From Alcaligenaceae bacterium (GTDB taxonomy: Bacteria; Pseudomonadota; Gammaproteobacteria; Burkholderiales; Burkholderiaceae_B), in contig JACCEN010000007.1 in assembly GCA_013416435.1 (NCBI GenBank), positions 62,001 to 126,000 on the forward strand: DNA of 64,000 bases. The letters run 5' to 3'. Of this stretch, positions 26,823 through 36,215 are shown piece by piece (position 1 is the stretch's first letter; the number at the start of each line of letters is the position of its first letter). Below the pieces are notes generated by a model that did not search any database, was not told the origin of the DNA, and saw only the letters and a program-made list of their open reading frames with translations. Made by a program: the position numbers and the translations under genes.

Positions 26823-29822
26823 TCAGTGGGTTTCCACCTGCTGCAAGGCTTCGCTGGCAACGGAGGCCACGGGCTTGCGGGCCCGGCCCAGGCGGACCGC
26901 CGGGGCGGGAGCCTCGGTTTGCGCCAAGGCTGCCTTGGTTTCGATGAGTTGCATGCCGGCGTTCTGCAGCACTTCATCCAGGCCGGTTTCCGCTTTGGAT
27001 GCCGCGCCGTTCAGCGTGATCGGGGCTTGATCGCGGGTAGAGGCGGCTTCTTCGACGGGGGCGCCGGTGTCTTCGGGAGCTTCCGAGGACTGGGCCGCTG
27101 AAGCGGCTTCCGGTTCCGCTGAGGGTTCGGCCTGTTCCGGCTCGGCAGCCGGTGCTTGCGCCGTAATGGACGCCTCTTCATGTGCCGGAACGGTTTCGGC
27201 AGGCGCTTGCACGTCAGGTTGTACCGCCGCAGTTTCCGCGACGACCGTGGCCGGCTCGGTGGACGCTTCCTGGACGTCTGCACCCGTGGAGGCCGGGACG
27301 TCGGCAACCGGTTCAGCGGCGGCGTGCGCAATGGCGACCGGCTCCGTGATATTGGCCTGGGCGTCGCTGGTTTCGGCTTCCGCCACGTCGGTGACGGCGG
27401 CGGTTGGCTCTTCCGCGCTTGCGTCGGCGGGCTGGACATCGGCGGCCGGCGTGGCTTGGGGATCGAAGCCCGGTGTTTCGTGTCCGATGAAGGAAGCCTG
27501 CTCGTCGGCTGAGCCGTCCTCGTCGGTCTGGACGGTGCTGCCTTCCAGGCCGGCTTCCGAAGACTTGCGGCTACGGCGGCTGCGACGGCGACGACGCTTG
27601 CGCTCGGTTTCCTGCTGGTCGCCTTCGGCAGGCGTTTCGCTGATGAGCTCGGATTCGGCCACGATGGTTTCTTCGATGGCCTCGGCCTCGGGTTCGACAG
27701 GAATCACGGCGTCAACGATGGGGGCCGCTGCAACTGGCAGGGTAGCCAGCACGGTTTCGGTTTCCGTTGCCTCGGATTGGGTCTCTTCCCGGCGGTTGCG
27801 CCCGCGTCCGCGCCGGTTCCGGCTGCGCCCGTTGCCTTCGGTGGCGTCGGTCGCGAAGGAGGGAGCCGGCTGCTGGGGAGCCTGGCGAGGGGCTTCGCTC
27901 GCGATGGGAGCATCCTGAGTGTGGCGACGGGATTTCTGGGCAGGGGCCAGTTCTTCGCCCTTGATGCCGGCGGCTTCCGGACGGCGGTCGCCCCGGCGGG
28001 AGCGCCCGCGCTCGCTATGGCTGCGATCGCGGCGTTGTTCCTGGGAACGGTTTCCTTTGCCACGACCGCCATGCGCCGCCTTGGCGGGCTCGGCGGCGGG
28101 GGCCTCGGCCTTTTGCCCGCCGCCGGTCAGCCAGTTGATAAGGCGCTTCAGGAGACCTGCGCCTTGCTGGGCGGCAGGCGCCGACGCTTGTGCGCTGGGG
28201 GCGGATACGGGTGCCGGCTGAGAAGGCGTAATGCCCTTGACCAGCGCTTCGGGGCGCGTTTTGGACTCCAGCGCCTTGTTGGGCTCCCAGACGACCTTGT
28301 CCTCGGGTTGCGTCACGAGTTCGAAGCTGGTCTTGAGTTCCTCCAGGCGGGGATCGTCGTGGCGCAGCCGTTCGATATGGTGGTGCGGTGTTTCCAGATT
28401 CTTGTTGGGAATCAGGACGAGGTTGACCTTGAGCCTGGACTCGATCTTGGTGATGTCGGTGCGCTTTTCGTTCAGCAGGAAAGTGGCCACGTCGACCGGC
28501 ACCTGGGCGTGAAGGGCGGCCGTGCCTTCTTTCATGGCTTCTTCCTGCAGCAGGCGCAGCACGTGCAGGGCGCTGGATTCAGCGTCGCGGACGACGCCGG
28601 TGCCATTGCAGCGCGGGCAGGTGATGTGCGAGCCTTCGTTCAGGGCGGGGCGCAGACGCTGGCGCGACAGTTCCATGAGCCCGAAGCGGGAGATCTTGCC
28701 CATTTGCACACGGGCGCGATCGAAATGCAGGGCATCGCGCAATCGTTGTTCGACCGCGCGCTGATTCTTGCTGTCCTCCATGTCGATGAAGTCGATGACG
28801 ATCAGGCCGCCGAGGTCGCGCAGGCGCAGCTGGCGCGCCACTTCGTCAGCCGCCTCGAGGTTGGTGCGCATCGCCGTTTCTTCGATGTCGGCGCCCCGCG
28901 TCGAGCGTGCGGAGTTGACGTCGATCGCCACCAGGGCTTCAGTGTGGTCGATGACCACCGAGCCGCCCGAGGGCAGCTGGACTGTGCGCGAATACGCGGT
29001 TTCGATCTGGTGTTCGATCTGGAAACGGGAGAACAGCGGGATGTCGTCGCGATACATTTTGACGCGCTGGACGTTGTCCGGCATGACGACGCTCATGAAG
29101 GCGGTGGCCTGGTCGTAGATGTCGTCGGTATCGATGAGGATTTCGCCGATTTCGGGAGAGTAGTAATCGCGTATGGCGCGGATGACCAGGCTGGATTCCA
29201 GGTAGATGAGAATGGGCGCCTTGTTTTCGCGCGCCGCGCCGTCGATGGCATTCCAGAGCTGGAGCAGATAGGATAAGTCCCATTGGAGCTCTTCGACGCT
29301 GCGACCTATGCCGGCCGTGCGGGCGATGATGCTCATGCCGGACGGGACGTCCAGCTGGTCCATGGTTTCGCGCAGTTCCTGGCGGTCTTCGCCTTCGACC
29401 CGGCGCGAGACGCCGCCGCCCCGGGGGTTGTTGGGCATCAGGACCAGGTAGCGCCCGGCCAGCGAGATGAAGGTGGTCAGGGCGGCGCCCTTGTTGCCGC
29501 GCTCTTCCTTTTCGACCTGGATGATGAGTTCCTGGCCTTCGGAGAGGGCGTCCTGGATGCGCGCCGTGCGCACATCGACGCCTTCCTTGAAGTAGCTGCG
29601 GGCGATTTCCTTGAAGGGCAGGAAGCCGTGGCGTTCTTCGCCGTAGCTGACGAAGCAGGCTTCGAGGCCGGGCTCTATGCGGGTGATGACCCCTTTGTAG
29701 ATGTTGCCTTTGCGTTGTTCGCGCCCGGCGGTTTCGATGTCGAGGTCAATGAGTTTTTGACCGTCGACAATAGCAACGCGTAGTTCTTCTTGATGCGTTG
29801 CATTGAACAGCATTCGTTTCAT
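26823..29822 (-). CDS. rne: Ribonuclease E
   Basis: Essential endoribonuclease for mRNA decay and rRNA/tRNA processing. The 999-residue protein has the S1 RNA-binding domain (about residues 38-125), the DNase I-like catalytic domain with the metal aspartates in VAIDVNSAR and [10 protein letters not shown], and the zinc-link CPRCNGTG joining dimers. From about residue 515 on the tail is low-complexity: arginine-rich patches ([32 protein letters not shown]) for RNA binding and a long Ala/Glu/Pro-rich, disordered stretch, ending in a conserved-looking basic segment. That architecture indicates a degradosome-scaffold RNase E rather than the short RNase G. Confidence 0.97.
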   Translation of the reverse strand: MKRMLFNATHQEELRVAIVDGQKLIDLDIETAGREQRKGNIYKGVITRIEPGLEACFVSYGEERHGFLPFKEIARSYFKEGVDVRTARIQDALSEGQELIIQVEKEERGNKGAALTTFISLAGRYLVLMPNNPRGGGVSRRVEGEDRQELRETMDQLDVPSGMSIIARTAGIGRSVEELQWDLSYLLQLWNAIDGAARENKAPILIYLESSLVIRAIRDYYSPEIGEILIDTDDIYDQATAFMSVVMPDNVQRVKMYRDDIPLFSRFQIEHQIETAYSRTVQLPSGGSVVIDHTEALVAIDVNSARSTRGADIEETAMRTNLEAADEVARQLRLRDLGGLIVIDFIDMEDSKNQRAVEQRLRDALHFDRARVQMGKISRFGLMELSRQRLRPALNEGSHITCPRCNGTGVVRDAESSALHVLRLLQEEAMKEGTAALHAQVPVDVATFLLNEKRTDITKIESRLKVNLVLIPNKNLETPHHHIERLRHDDPRLEELKTSFELVTQPEDKVVWEPNKALESKTRPEALVKGITPSQPAPVSAPSAQASAPAAQQGAGLLKRLINWLTGGGQKAEAPAAEPAKAAHGGRGKGNRSQEQRRDRSHSERGRSRRGDRRPEAAGIKGEELAPAQKSRRHTQDAPIASEAPRQAPQQPAPSFATDATEGNGRSRNRRGRGRNRREETQSEATETETVLATLPVAAAPIVDAVIPVEPEAEAIEETIVAESELISETPAEGDQQETERKRRRRRSRRSRKSSEAGLEGSTVQTDEDGSADEQASFIGHETPGFDPQATPAADVQPADASAEEPTAAVTDVAEAETSDAQANITEPVAIAHAAAEPVADVPASTGADVQEASTEPATVVAETAAVQPDVQAPAETVPAHEEASITAQAPAAEPEQAEPSAEPEAASAAQSSEAPEDTGAPVEEAASTRDQAPITLNGAASKAETGLDEVLQNAGMQLIETKAALAQTEAPAPAVRLGRARKPVASVASEALQQVETH

Positions 29823-30325
29823 GAGTGTGTTTCTCCGTAGTCATGGCGCACCGTTGATCGGCGCACGACCGCGGGTCACTCGGTGTGTGGCGCTAAATCT
29901 GCGTGGCGGGGATGGCTGACGATGTCAGGCATTGCCCACCTTGTGTCGAGTAGGCACGGCGCACTGGTAGGTGCGCAGTTCAGTCAGCAGGAAGGTCAGG
30001 TTCACTATAGTGTTGTTGACGAAAATAAATTTGCTGGGAACGGCAGACGCGTGTTTTAAGCCGCGGCTGGTGCATAAGAACGATGACAAGCTTTGCAAAG
30101 AGATTCAGCGTCGCACGCGGTTGGCAGGTGATACTCGAATAGCGGGCTGTTCGCCACACCACCATCGGCGTATCGGGCTTGCCCCGGCGACCTAATGACC
30201 CAGAAGCTGAAACCCAGGCAGTACAATATGGCCTTTGTTCGTCCAACGGAGACGCACCTTGCATCTCTACGTCGGGCGGTTTTTCAGCTTCTATAGGCTG
30301 ACGCGATTATATTCCGCTTTTCCCT
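29823..30325. other. Divergent intergenic region between rne and rluC (503 bases)
   Basis: No protein gene is supported; the short frames here have no plausible composition or start. Most of it probably forms the long rne 5' leader, which in enterobacteria mediates RNase E autoregulation; whether that holds here cannot be read from sequence. I see a 10-base palindrome CTTTGCAAAG at 30091-30100 and a possible rne -10 (TATAGT on minus, near 30004-30009), both weak. Confidence 0.55.
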
Positions 30326-31279
30326 ATGCGCAAAACAGTTATTGCCCAAGATAGTCCGCCAAGCGTCCGCTTGGTCCAGGTCGGGACCGAACAGGCCGGG
30401 CAGCGCATCGACAATTTCCTCTTGCGGCTGTGCAAGGGCGTGCCAAAAAGCCATATATACAAGGCCATCCGCAGCGGCGAAGTGCGCGTCAACAAGGGGC
30501 GTACATCGGCCGATTACCGCGTCGAGGAAGGGGATACCGTCAGGATTCCCCCGATCCGGCTGCCGCGGGCGGACGAGCCCCGCCCGGTCCCGCCGGCTTG
30601 CTTTCCCGTCATCTACGAAGACGACGCCATGCTCGTCATCGACAAGCCGGCGGGTGTGGCGGTTCACGGCGGCAGCGGGGTTTCGTTCGGCGTCATCGAA
30701 CAATTGCGCGCCGCTCGTCCGCAGGCGCCATTCCTGGAATTGGCCCATCGGCTGGACCGGGAAACCTCAGGCTTGCTGATCATCGCCAAGAAGCGCAAGG
30801 CGCTGGTGGCGCTGCACGACATGATGCGCGAGGGCGGGGGGCGCAAGCATTACCAGGCGCTGGTCGTCGGCGACTGGGTCAATGACCGCCAGCACATCCG
30901 GCTGCCCCTGCTCAAGTGGCTGACGGTGGCGGGCGAGCGGCGCGTCAGGGTCGACGCGCAAGGCAAGGCCGCCCATACCATCATCACTATGCAAAAGCGG
31001 TACGGGCGATACAGTCTGGTGGGGGCGGAACTGCGCACCGGGCGCACCCACCAGATTCGCGTCCATCTGGCCTCCAGCGGCCATCCCATCGTCGGCGATG
31101 ACAAATACGGTTCGGACGAGGTCCGGGCGCATTTCGCGCGCCTCGGGCTGGAACGCATGTTTCTTCATGCGGGCCGGCTCGAACTTCCACACCCGCTGAG
31201 CGGCGAACCCCTGCAGCTGGAAGCGCCTTTGCCGCCCGCCTGCCTGAAAATACTTGATTATCTGGAGCAACACTCGTGA
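30326..31279 (+). CDS. rluC: Ribosomal large subunit pseudouridine synthase, RluC type
   Basis: Converts specific uridines of 23S rRNA to pseudouridine. The 317-residue protein has an N-terminal S4 RNA-binding domain (about residues 24-85; QRIDNFLLRLCKGVPKSHIYKAIR), the catalytic aspartate D144 in AHRLDRETSG, and the C-terminal RTHQIRVHLASSGHPIVGDDKYG block. Position beside rne and before a HAD phosphatase is the usual proteobacterial neighbourhood of rluC. The stop overlaps the next start by 4 bases. Confidence 0.95.
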   Translation: MRKTVIAQDSPPSVRLVQVGTEQAGQRIDNFLLRLCKGVPKSHIYKAIRSGEVRVNKGRTSADYRVEEGDTVRIPPIRLPRADEPRPVPPACFPVIYEDDAMLVIDKPAGVAVHGGSGVSFGVIEQLRAARPQAPFLELAHRLDRETSGLLIIAKKRKALVALHDMMREGGGRKHYQALVVGDWVNDRQHIRLPLLKWLTVAGERRVRVDAQGKAAHTIITMQKRYGRYSLVGAELRTGRTHQIRVHLASSGHPIVGDDKYGSDEVRAHFARLGLERMFLHAGRLELPHPLSGEPLQLEAPLPPACLKILDYLEQHS

Positions 31280-31929
31280 AGCGTTACAAGGCGGTCATTT
31301 TCGACTGGGACGGCACCGTCATGGATTCGACCCATTCCATCGTCGAGGCGATACAAGGGGCATGCGCGGATGTCGGGCTTCCCATTCCCCCCGCCGAAGA
31401 GGCGAGCTGGGTGATCGGACTGTCGCTAGAAAGCGCGTTATACCGTTGCGTGCCCACGCTGACCGCAGAGCAGCTTCCCTTGTTTCTTGAGCGCTATCGT
31501 TTTCATTTCCTGAGCCGCGACCCGCATCTGAAGCTGTTCGACGGCATGCTCGACCTTCTGGGCGCACTGCAGCAGCGCGATGTCACCTTGGGCGTGGCCA
31601 CCGGCAAGAGCCGGGTCGGCCTGGATCGCGTATTGGGCAATATGCAGCTGGGCGGCTATTTTAACGCCACGCGCTGTGCCGACGAGTCATTCAGCAAGCC
31701 GCATCCGGCAATGCTGCTGGAGCTCATGGAAGAACTCAGTCTGGAGCCCCATGCGGTATTGATGGTCGGGGACACATCGCACGACATCCAGATGGCCACG
31801 GCAGCCGGCGTCGACAGCATGGCCGTCACCTATGGCGCGCATCAGAAGAGCATCCTGCTGAAGGCGGAGCCGACGATCATGGTGTCGAGCGTTCGCGAAA
31901 TGAGGTCCTGGCTCCTGGAGCGGGTGTAG
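31276..31929 (+). CDS. HAD-superfamily hydrolase, phosphoglycolate phosphatase-like
   Basis: A 217-residue haloacid-dehalogenase-type phosphatase. Motif I is VIFDWDGTVMDS with the nucleophile aspartate, motif II lies in LGVATGKSR, motif III is the lysine in SKPHPAM, and motif IV is LMVGDTSHDIQMA. It resembles Gph/PGP or YjjG-like phosphatases; the substrate is not defined by sequence. Its translation is coupled to rluC. The last base of its TAG stop is the first base of repeat cluster 5. Confidence 0.9.
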   Translation: MKRYKAVIFDWDGTVMDSTHSIVEAIQGACADVGLPIPPAEEASWVIGLSLESALYRCVPTLTAEQLPLFLERYRFHFLSRDPHLKLFDGMLDLLGALQQRDVTLGVATGKSRVGLDRVLGNMQLGGYFNATRCADESFSKPHPAMLLELMEELSLEPHAVLMVGDTSHDIQMATAAGVDSMAVTYGAHQKSILLKAEPTIMVSSVREMRSWLLERV

Positions 31930-32084
31930 GGGTCAGACCCCATGCGGGGTCTGACCCCGCGGAGCGCGGTTGGGTGTAGAATCAAAGACGGGGGTCAGAC
32001 CCCGGATGGGGTCTGACCCTCGCCTCGGAGCCCGGGACCGATCTCGTCGCTCGAGGGGTCAGACCCCCTACGGGGTCTGACCCC
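31929..32084. repeat. Palindromic repeat cluster 5 (three copies)
   Basis: Copies at 31929-31958 (loop ATGC), 31991-32019 (loop GGAT) and 32055-32084 (loop CTAC). It separates the HAD gene from msrP; both are on plus. The last copy ends just before the msrP ribosome site AAGGAG (32091-32096), so msrP must be transcribed either from a promoter inside the cluster or through it. Confidence 0.94.
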
Positions 32085-32105
32085 ATCCTGAAGGAGTCCA
32101 GTGCC

Positions 32106-33068
32106 ATGGCCAGGATCCAGATACCACGCATCGCACCGTCCGAAATCACGCCCGAACCGGTCTGGCAAGCCCGGCGCGTGTGGCTGCGTCAAATGGGCAT
32201 GGGGGCGGTCGCGCTAGGGGCGGCCTCGGTGCCCGGAATGCCGTGGGCGGCCGCCGCCGAAAAGCCGGCGCTGCCGGCCACGCCTAATCCGCAGTACTGG
32301 CTGAGCGAAAAATCCACCTCCGAGAAAGACGTCACCGGTTACAACAATTTCTACGAGTTCGGCACGGGCAAGACCGATCCCCGGGACAGGTCGGGCCGGT
32401 TTCAGACACGCCCTTGGACCGTCACGGTCGAGGGCGAAGTGGCCAAGCCGCGCACCTTCGATATCGACGACCTGCTCAAGCTTGCGCCCATGGAAGAGCG
32501 CATTTATCGTCTGCGATGCGTGGAGGCCTGGTCGATGGTCATCCCCTGGATCGGCTATTCATTGTCGGCGTTGCTGGACCAGGTGCAGCCCACCAGCAAG
32601 GCGAAGTTCATCGAGTTCACGACGGCAGCCCAGCCGGACACCATGCCGGGCCTTCGAAGCCGGATCATAGACTGGCCCTATGTCGAGGCGCTGCGCCTGG
32701 ATGAGGCCATGCATCCCTTGACCATGTTGGTTTTCGGCGTCTACGGAAAAATGCTGCCGAACCAGAACGGTGCTCCGCTGCGTGTTGCCATTCCCTGGAA
32801 ATACGGCTTCAAATCCGGAAAGTCCATCGTCCGGATACGCTTGCTGGAAACCATGCCCGAGACCAGTTGGGTGAAAATTGCGCCCAACGAATACGGCTTC
32901 TACGCCAACGTCAATCCCGACGTCGACCATCCCCGCTGGAGCCAGGCCACGGAACGCCGCATCGGCGCAAGCTTTTTGGCGCCACGTGTGGAAACCATGA
33001 TGTTCAACGGATACGCCGAACAGGTGGCCTCGCTGTACCAAGGCATGGACTTGAACCGGTATTACTAG
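32106..33068 (+). CDS. msrP: Periplasmic protein-methionine-sulfoxide reductase, catalytic subunit MsrP
   Basis: Molybdopterin enzyme that repairs oxidised methionine in periplasmic proteins. The 320-residue precursor starts with a twin-arginine signal ([18 protein letters not shown]), so it is exported folded with its cofactor. The molybdenum ligand is C138 in [15 protein letters not shown], in an oxidoreductase molybdopterin-binding domain, and the C-terminus GMDLNRYY is typical of MsrP/YedY. msrQ follows after 15 bases. The pair is bracketed by repeat clusters 5 and 6. Confidence 0.95.
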   Translation: MARIQIPRIAPSEITPEPVWQARRVWLRQMGMGAVALGAASVPGMPWAAAAEKPALPATPNPQYWLSEKSTSEKDVTGYNNFYEFGTGKTDPRDRSGRFQTRPWTVTVEGEVAKPRTFDIDDLLKLAPMEERIYRLRCVEAWSMVIPWIGYSLSALLDQVQPTSKAKFIEFTTAAQPDTMPGLRSRIIDWPYVEALRLDEAMHPLTMLVFGVYGKMLPNQNGAPLRVAIPWKYGFKSGKSIVRIRLLETMPETSWVKIAPNEYGFYANVNPDVDHPRWSQATERRIGASFLAPRVETMMFNGYAEQVASLYQGMDLNRYY

Positions 33069-33083
33069 CGTTGACGGGTCCTA

Positions 33084-33731
33084 GTGAAGATAGCCACGCC
33101 TCGCTCCAACTGGTCGTCCAAGCAGATCGCGCGCTTCAAGCCTTTCTTGTTCCTGCTAGCTTTGTATCCCGTCTACCGGTGGGTGTGGCTGGCTTATACC
33201 GATGGCCTCAGCGCCAATCCGCCGGAGTTCCTGATCCGTTCCACAGGCATATGGGGCCTGGTTGCCTTGGGGCTGACGCTGGCGGTGACGCCGCTGCGCA
33301 GATTGCTCGGGCAGCCCGCTCTCGTCCGTGTGCGGCGCATGCTGGGCCTGTTCGCTTTTTTCTACACTGTCCTGCATGTGCTCGGCTGGGCATTCTGGGA
33401 AAGAGGCTGGTCCCTGGCTTCGATGTGGGAAGACATCGTGCAGCGCACTTTCATCCTGGTCGGTACGATCGCCTTCGTTCTCATGCTGGCTCTCGCCATT
33501 ACTTCCACCCGGGGCTGGATACGCCGGATGGGTCACTATTGGCAGCGCCTGCACCGCAGCGTGTACGCGATCGCGGCCCTGTCCGTCTGGCATTTCTGGC
33601 TGGTGCGCGCCGGCAAGAACGATTTCGCGGAGCCATATGCGTATGGCGTGCTCCTGGCTGTGCTGCTATTGCTGCGCGTGATGTTTTTCTTCGGGGTCAG
33701 ACCCCGTGCAGGGTCTGACCCCGGGCGTTGA
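33084..33731 (+). CDS. msrQ: MsrQ, haem-binding membrane subunit of the MsrPQ system, with repeat-encoded C-terminus
   Basis: Passes electrons from the quinone pool to MsrP. The 215-residue protein has six hydrophobic segments and the histidines expected for haem b (LHVLGW, LHRSVYAIAALSVWHFW). The start is GTG at 33084. The last 12 residues (GVRPRAGSDPGR) are encoded entirely by a copy of the dispersed palindromic repeat and its flank; the native stop has evidently been lost or displaced and translation ends at TGA 33729-33731. The tail follows the last membrane segment, so it probably does not harm function. Confidence 0.92.
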   Translation: MKIATPRSNWSSKQIARFKPFLFLLALYPVYRWVWLAYTDGLSANPPEFLIRSTGIWGLVALGLTLAVTPLRRLLGQPALVRVRRMLGLFAFFYTVLHVLGWAFWERGWSLASMWEDIVQRTFILVGTIAFVLMLALAITSTRGWIRRMGHYWQRLHRSVYAIAALSVWHFWLVRAGKNDFAEPYAYGVLLAVLLLLRVMFFFGVRPRAGSDPGR

Positions 33732-33816
33732 TAGGATGGGGTCAGACCCCATGCGGTGTCTGCCCCCCCCCCGCATGCATAAGATTGGGGTCAGACCCCG
33801 TACGGGGTCTGACCCC
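33693..33816. repeat. Palindromic repeat cluster 6 (three copies)
   Basis: Copies at 33693-33722 (loop GTGC), 33738-33772 (right arm degenerate, merging into a run of ten C) and 33787-33816 (loop GTAC). The first copy is inside msrQ and read in frame; its 15-base spacer to the next (GGGCGTTGATAGGAT) resembles those of cluster 2. The last copy ends 3 bases from the stop of the convergent amidase gene. Confidence 0.94.
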
Positions 33817-33819
33817 ATC

Positions 33820-34680
33820 CTATGGCAGCGCTTTCAGGATCGCCAGGGTTCTGGCGTCGGGCATGCCGTCGAAAAGCTCGGGGCGATACCGCATCTGGAA
33901 GGCGGCGATCACATTGCGTGTGGCGGGGTCCAGCAGGCCGCTGCGCGGCACCTCGTAGCCGACGCGGCCAAGCTCCTGCTGCACCCAGGCGGCGTCCGGC
34001 AGGCCGTTTGCCTGGAAGTCGCGCTCGTACCGTTGCGCCGCTGCTTCGTCGTACCATCGGCCTATCCCTTCGTCGGCGAGCTTTTTCCAGGGAAACAGGG
34101 GGCCGGGATCGATTTTGCGCTGAGGGGCAATATCGCTATGGCCCACGATATTCTGGGGCTTGACCTGATGGCGGCTGATGAGATCCCTGAGGAGCGTGGC
34201 AAGGGTCGCGATTTGCCTGGGCGAGTATGCGCTCCATGTTTCATCGCGCTTTCCGGGATTCACGACCTCGACTCCGATCGAACCGCTGTTCACGCCGCTG
34301 CGGCCATACCAGGAGCTGGCACCGGCATGCCAGGCGCGCCGGCTTTCATCGACGAGTTGGTAGACACGGGGGCGCGGATGGTCGGTGATCAGGTAATGGC
34401 TGCTGACATTCCCCTCGGAAAGGATCCTGAGCGAGGTCTCGTTGTCGGCGGAGGTGTAGTGCAGCACGATGAAATCCACCCGACTGCTCTGGCTTTTTGC
34501 CTGTATGCTGCGATCTATGTCCAGCTTGCCCGGGTCGTAGCCGCTGCAGCCGGCCATCGCCAACAGCAGCGCGGCCAGCCCTGGCGACAAAGGCGAGCGC
34601 CGCCTCTCGCGGCGCATGCTTGCCAAGAAGCTGCCGCGATCGCGCTTCGTCTCTCGTTGTTCAACGGTTGCCGTGTTCAT
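33820..34680 (-). CDS. N-acetylmuramoyl-L-alanine amidase, AmiD-like lipoprotein
   Basis: Cleaves the bond between muramic acid and the stem peptide in cell wall turnover. The 286-residue product has a lipoprotein signal ending LAMAGC, an amidase_2 domain with zinc ligands in IVLHYTSADN, VGHSDIAPQRKIDPGP and the SIGVEVVNPG block, and a C-terminal peptidoglycan-binding helix region (AWVQQELGRVGYEV...VIAAFQMRYRPELFDG). That order matches the outer-membrane amidase AmiD rather than cytosolic AmpD. The methyltransferase gene ends 3 bases upstream of its start, so they share a transcript. Confidence 0.92.
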   Translation of the reverse strand: MNTATVEQRETKRDRGSFLASMRRERRRSPLSPGLAALLLAMAGCSGYDPGKLDIDRSIQAKSQSSRVDFIVLHYTSADNETSLRILSEGNVSSHYLITDHPRPRVYQLVDESRRAWHAGASSWYGRSGVNSGSIGVEVVNPGKRDETWSAYSPRQIATLATLLRDLISRHQVKPQNIVGHSDIAPQRKIDPGPLFPWKKLADEGIGRWYDEAAAQRYERDFQANGLPDAAWVQQELGRVGYEVPRSGLLDPATRNVIAAFQMRYRPELFDGMPDARTLAILKALP

Positions 34681-34683
34681 GCG

Positions 34684-35403
34684 CTAGCGGTTCGCAAGGA
34701 ACAGGAAAATGGCCGGCTTCTTCGACAGGTCGGGCGCCGGCAGGGTTTTCCACCGGCTGACGGCATGGCTGGCAATCCATTCGTCGGGCGTGGTGAGCGC
34801 GCGTGCGACGCAAAGCCGCGTATTGCCCTTCAGCGATTGCAGCAGCGCCTGGAACATGGCGTCGTTGCGATAGGGGGTTTCGATCAGGATCTGGGTTTGC
34901 TGATGTTTGAGCGACAAGGCCTCCCAGGACTTGATCTGGGCGGATCGTTCCGATGCGTTGACCGGCGCATAGCCATGGAAGGCGAATCGTTGGCCGTCCA
35001 GGCCGCTGGCCATGAGGCTGAGGAGTATGGAGGACGGGCCTACCCAGGGCGCAACCCGCAGGCCCATGTCGTGCGCTTCGGCGACGACGCGGGCGCCAGG
35101 GTCGGCAACGGCGGGGCACCCGGCCTCGGAAACCAGTCCGATGTCGCCGCCGGAAAGCAGGGGCTGCAGCCAGGCACGCATTTGCTTGGCGTCGGTCTTG
35201 GCATCCAGCGTATGGATGGTGATTTCCTGTATGGGGCGCAGCGTGCCGACCAGTTTCAAGAAGGCGCGCGCCGTCTTTGCGTTTTCGGCGATGTAGGTCG
35301 GAATGCGCCCCGCCAGTTCCCGCACGTCGGACGGCAGCCATGAGGCAGGCGGCGCGTCGCCCAGGCCGACGGGGATCAAATGTAGTGTTCCGGTTGGTTT
35401 CAA
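34684..35403 (-). CDS. SAM-dependent tetrapyrrole-methylase-fold methyltransferase, RsmI-like
   Basis: A 239-residue protein of the RsmI/corrin methylase fold: LHLIPVGLGD at the N-terminus, GGDIGLVSEAGCPAVADPG near the cofactor site, and GPSSILLSLMASGLDG. RsmI itself methylates C1402 of 16S rRNA; this protein belongs to the shorter paralogous group commonly annotated simply as SAM-dependent methyltransferase, so the substrate is uncertain. It lies between maf and the amidase on the same strand. Confidence 0.85.
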   Translation of the reverse strand: MKPTGTLHLIPVGLGDAPPASWLPSDVRELAGRIPTYIAENAKTARAFLKLVGTLRPIQEITIHTLDAKTDAKQMRAWLQPLLSGGDIGLVSEAGCPAVADPGARVVAEAHDMGLRVAPWVGPSSILLSLMASGLDGQRFAFHGYAPVNASERSAQIKSWEALSLKHQQTQILIETPYRNDAMFQALLQSLKGNTRLCVARALTTPDEWIASHAVSRWKTLPAPDLSKKPAIFLFLANR

Positions 35404-35437
35404 GGTGTTTTCCAGTAGGGAATGAGCGACAGGCGTG

Positions 35438-36019
35438 CTATTGGGCGTCTGCGAGCGGATCCAGGCCGAAGCTGCGCAACATGCGGCTCAGCGCGATCAA
35501 GGGCAGGCCGATGATGGCGGTGGGGTCATTGGACTCCATGCCATCCATCAGGGCAATACCCAAGCCTTCGGCTTTCGCGCTCCCGGCCGTGTCGTAGGGC
35601 TGTTCTTTCTCCAGATAGGCTATGATTTCGCTTGTGCGCAAGCTGCGAAAGCGGCAGCGCGTGACGATGTCGTCGATTTCGTAGCGCCTGCCGTCGGTGA
35701 CGCACAGTGCGCTGTGAAATTCCACAGTGCGCCCGCTGAGCATTTCCAACTGTTCGCGGGCGCGCTCGAAATTGCCCGGCTTGCCGATGGGCAGGCCGTC
35801 CAGCGTGGCGACCTGGTCCGAGCCAATGACGACGGCGTCCGGATGACCGGCCAGGATGGCCTGGGCTTTCGCCATGGAAAGGCGCAGTGCGAGCTGCGAT
35901 GGTGTTTCGCCTTGCAGCGGCGATTCGTCGATGTCGGGCGATATGCTGCAAAAAGGCATGCCGAGCCGTTCGAGCATGGTTTTGCGGTAGCGCGAGCTTG
36001 AGGCTAGGATGAGACGCAT
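35438..36019 (-). CDS. Maf-family nucleotide pyrophosphatase (YceF type)
   Basis: A 193-residue Maf protein; the YceF group hydrolyses 7-methyl-GTP and related non-canonical nucleotides. The substrate loop LILASSSRYRKTMLERLG opens the protein, with the SDQVATLDGLPIGKPG and PYDTAGSAKAEGLG blocks downstream. ATG 36019 is used because it begins directly with the family motif; a longer frame to 36154 is unsupported. It is divergent from yceD, which is the YceF neighbour in many proteobacteria. Confidence 0.93.
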   Translation of the reverse strand: MRLILASSSRYRKTMLERLGMPFCSISPDIDESPLQGETPSQLALRLSMAKAQAILAGHPDAVVIGSDQVATLDGLPIGKPGNFERAREQLEMLSGRTVEFHSALCVTDGRRYEIDDIVTRCRFRSLRTSEIIAYLEKEQPYDTAGSAKAEGLGIALMDGMESNDPTAIIGLPLIALSRMLRSFGLDPLADAQ

Positions 36020-36120
36020 AAGCGAAGCTGGGCCTGTTCTGTTTGACTGCGATTGCTGAAACACAGTATTATCTAATGTTTTCTTTGTGCTTGAAAAGCG
36101 CGGTTGGCGAGAAAACACGG

Positions 36121-36148
36121 GGCTTACGAGAAAAGGCTTACGAGAAAA
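36121..36148. repeat. 14-base tandem repeat in the maf-yceD intergenic region
   Basis: GGCTTACGAGAAAA occurs twice head to tail (36121-36134, 36135-36148), and degenerate versions of the same pattern continue on both sides (GCCCATGGGGGAAA, GCCCACGG). It immediately precedes the 15-base repeats of the yceD N-terminus. Confidence 0.75.
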
Positions 36149-36215
36149 GCCCATGGGGGAAAGCCCACGGTAAGGTTTACGGGAAGCTTTTGCGCGCGGG
36201 ACGGTACAGGGCTAT

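Noticed and set aside
27777-29276. 499-codon frame antisense to rne
   Set aside because: Composition bias of the opposite strand of a well-supported gene; no start signal and no recognisable motif.
29823-30325. Small RNA or tRNA gene in the rne-rluC gap
   Set aside because: No cloverleaf, no terminator hairpin with a U run, and no recognisable conserved RNA; a long rne leader is a sufficient explanation.
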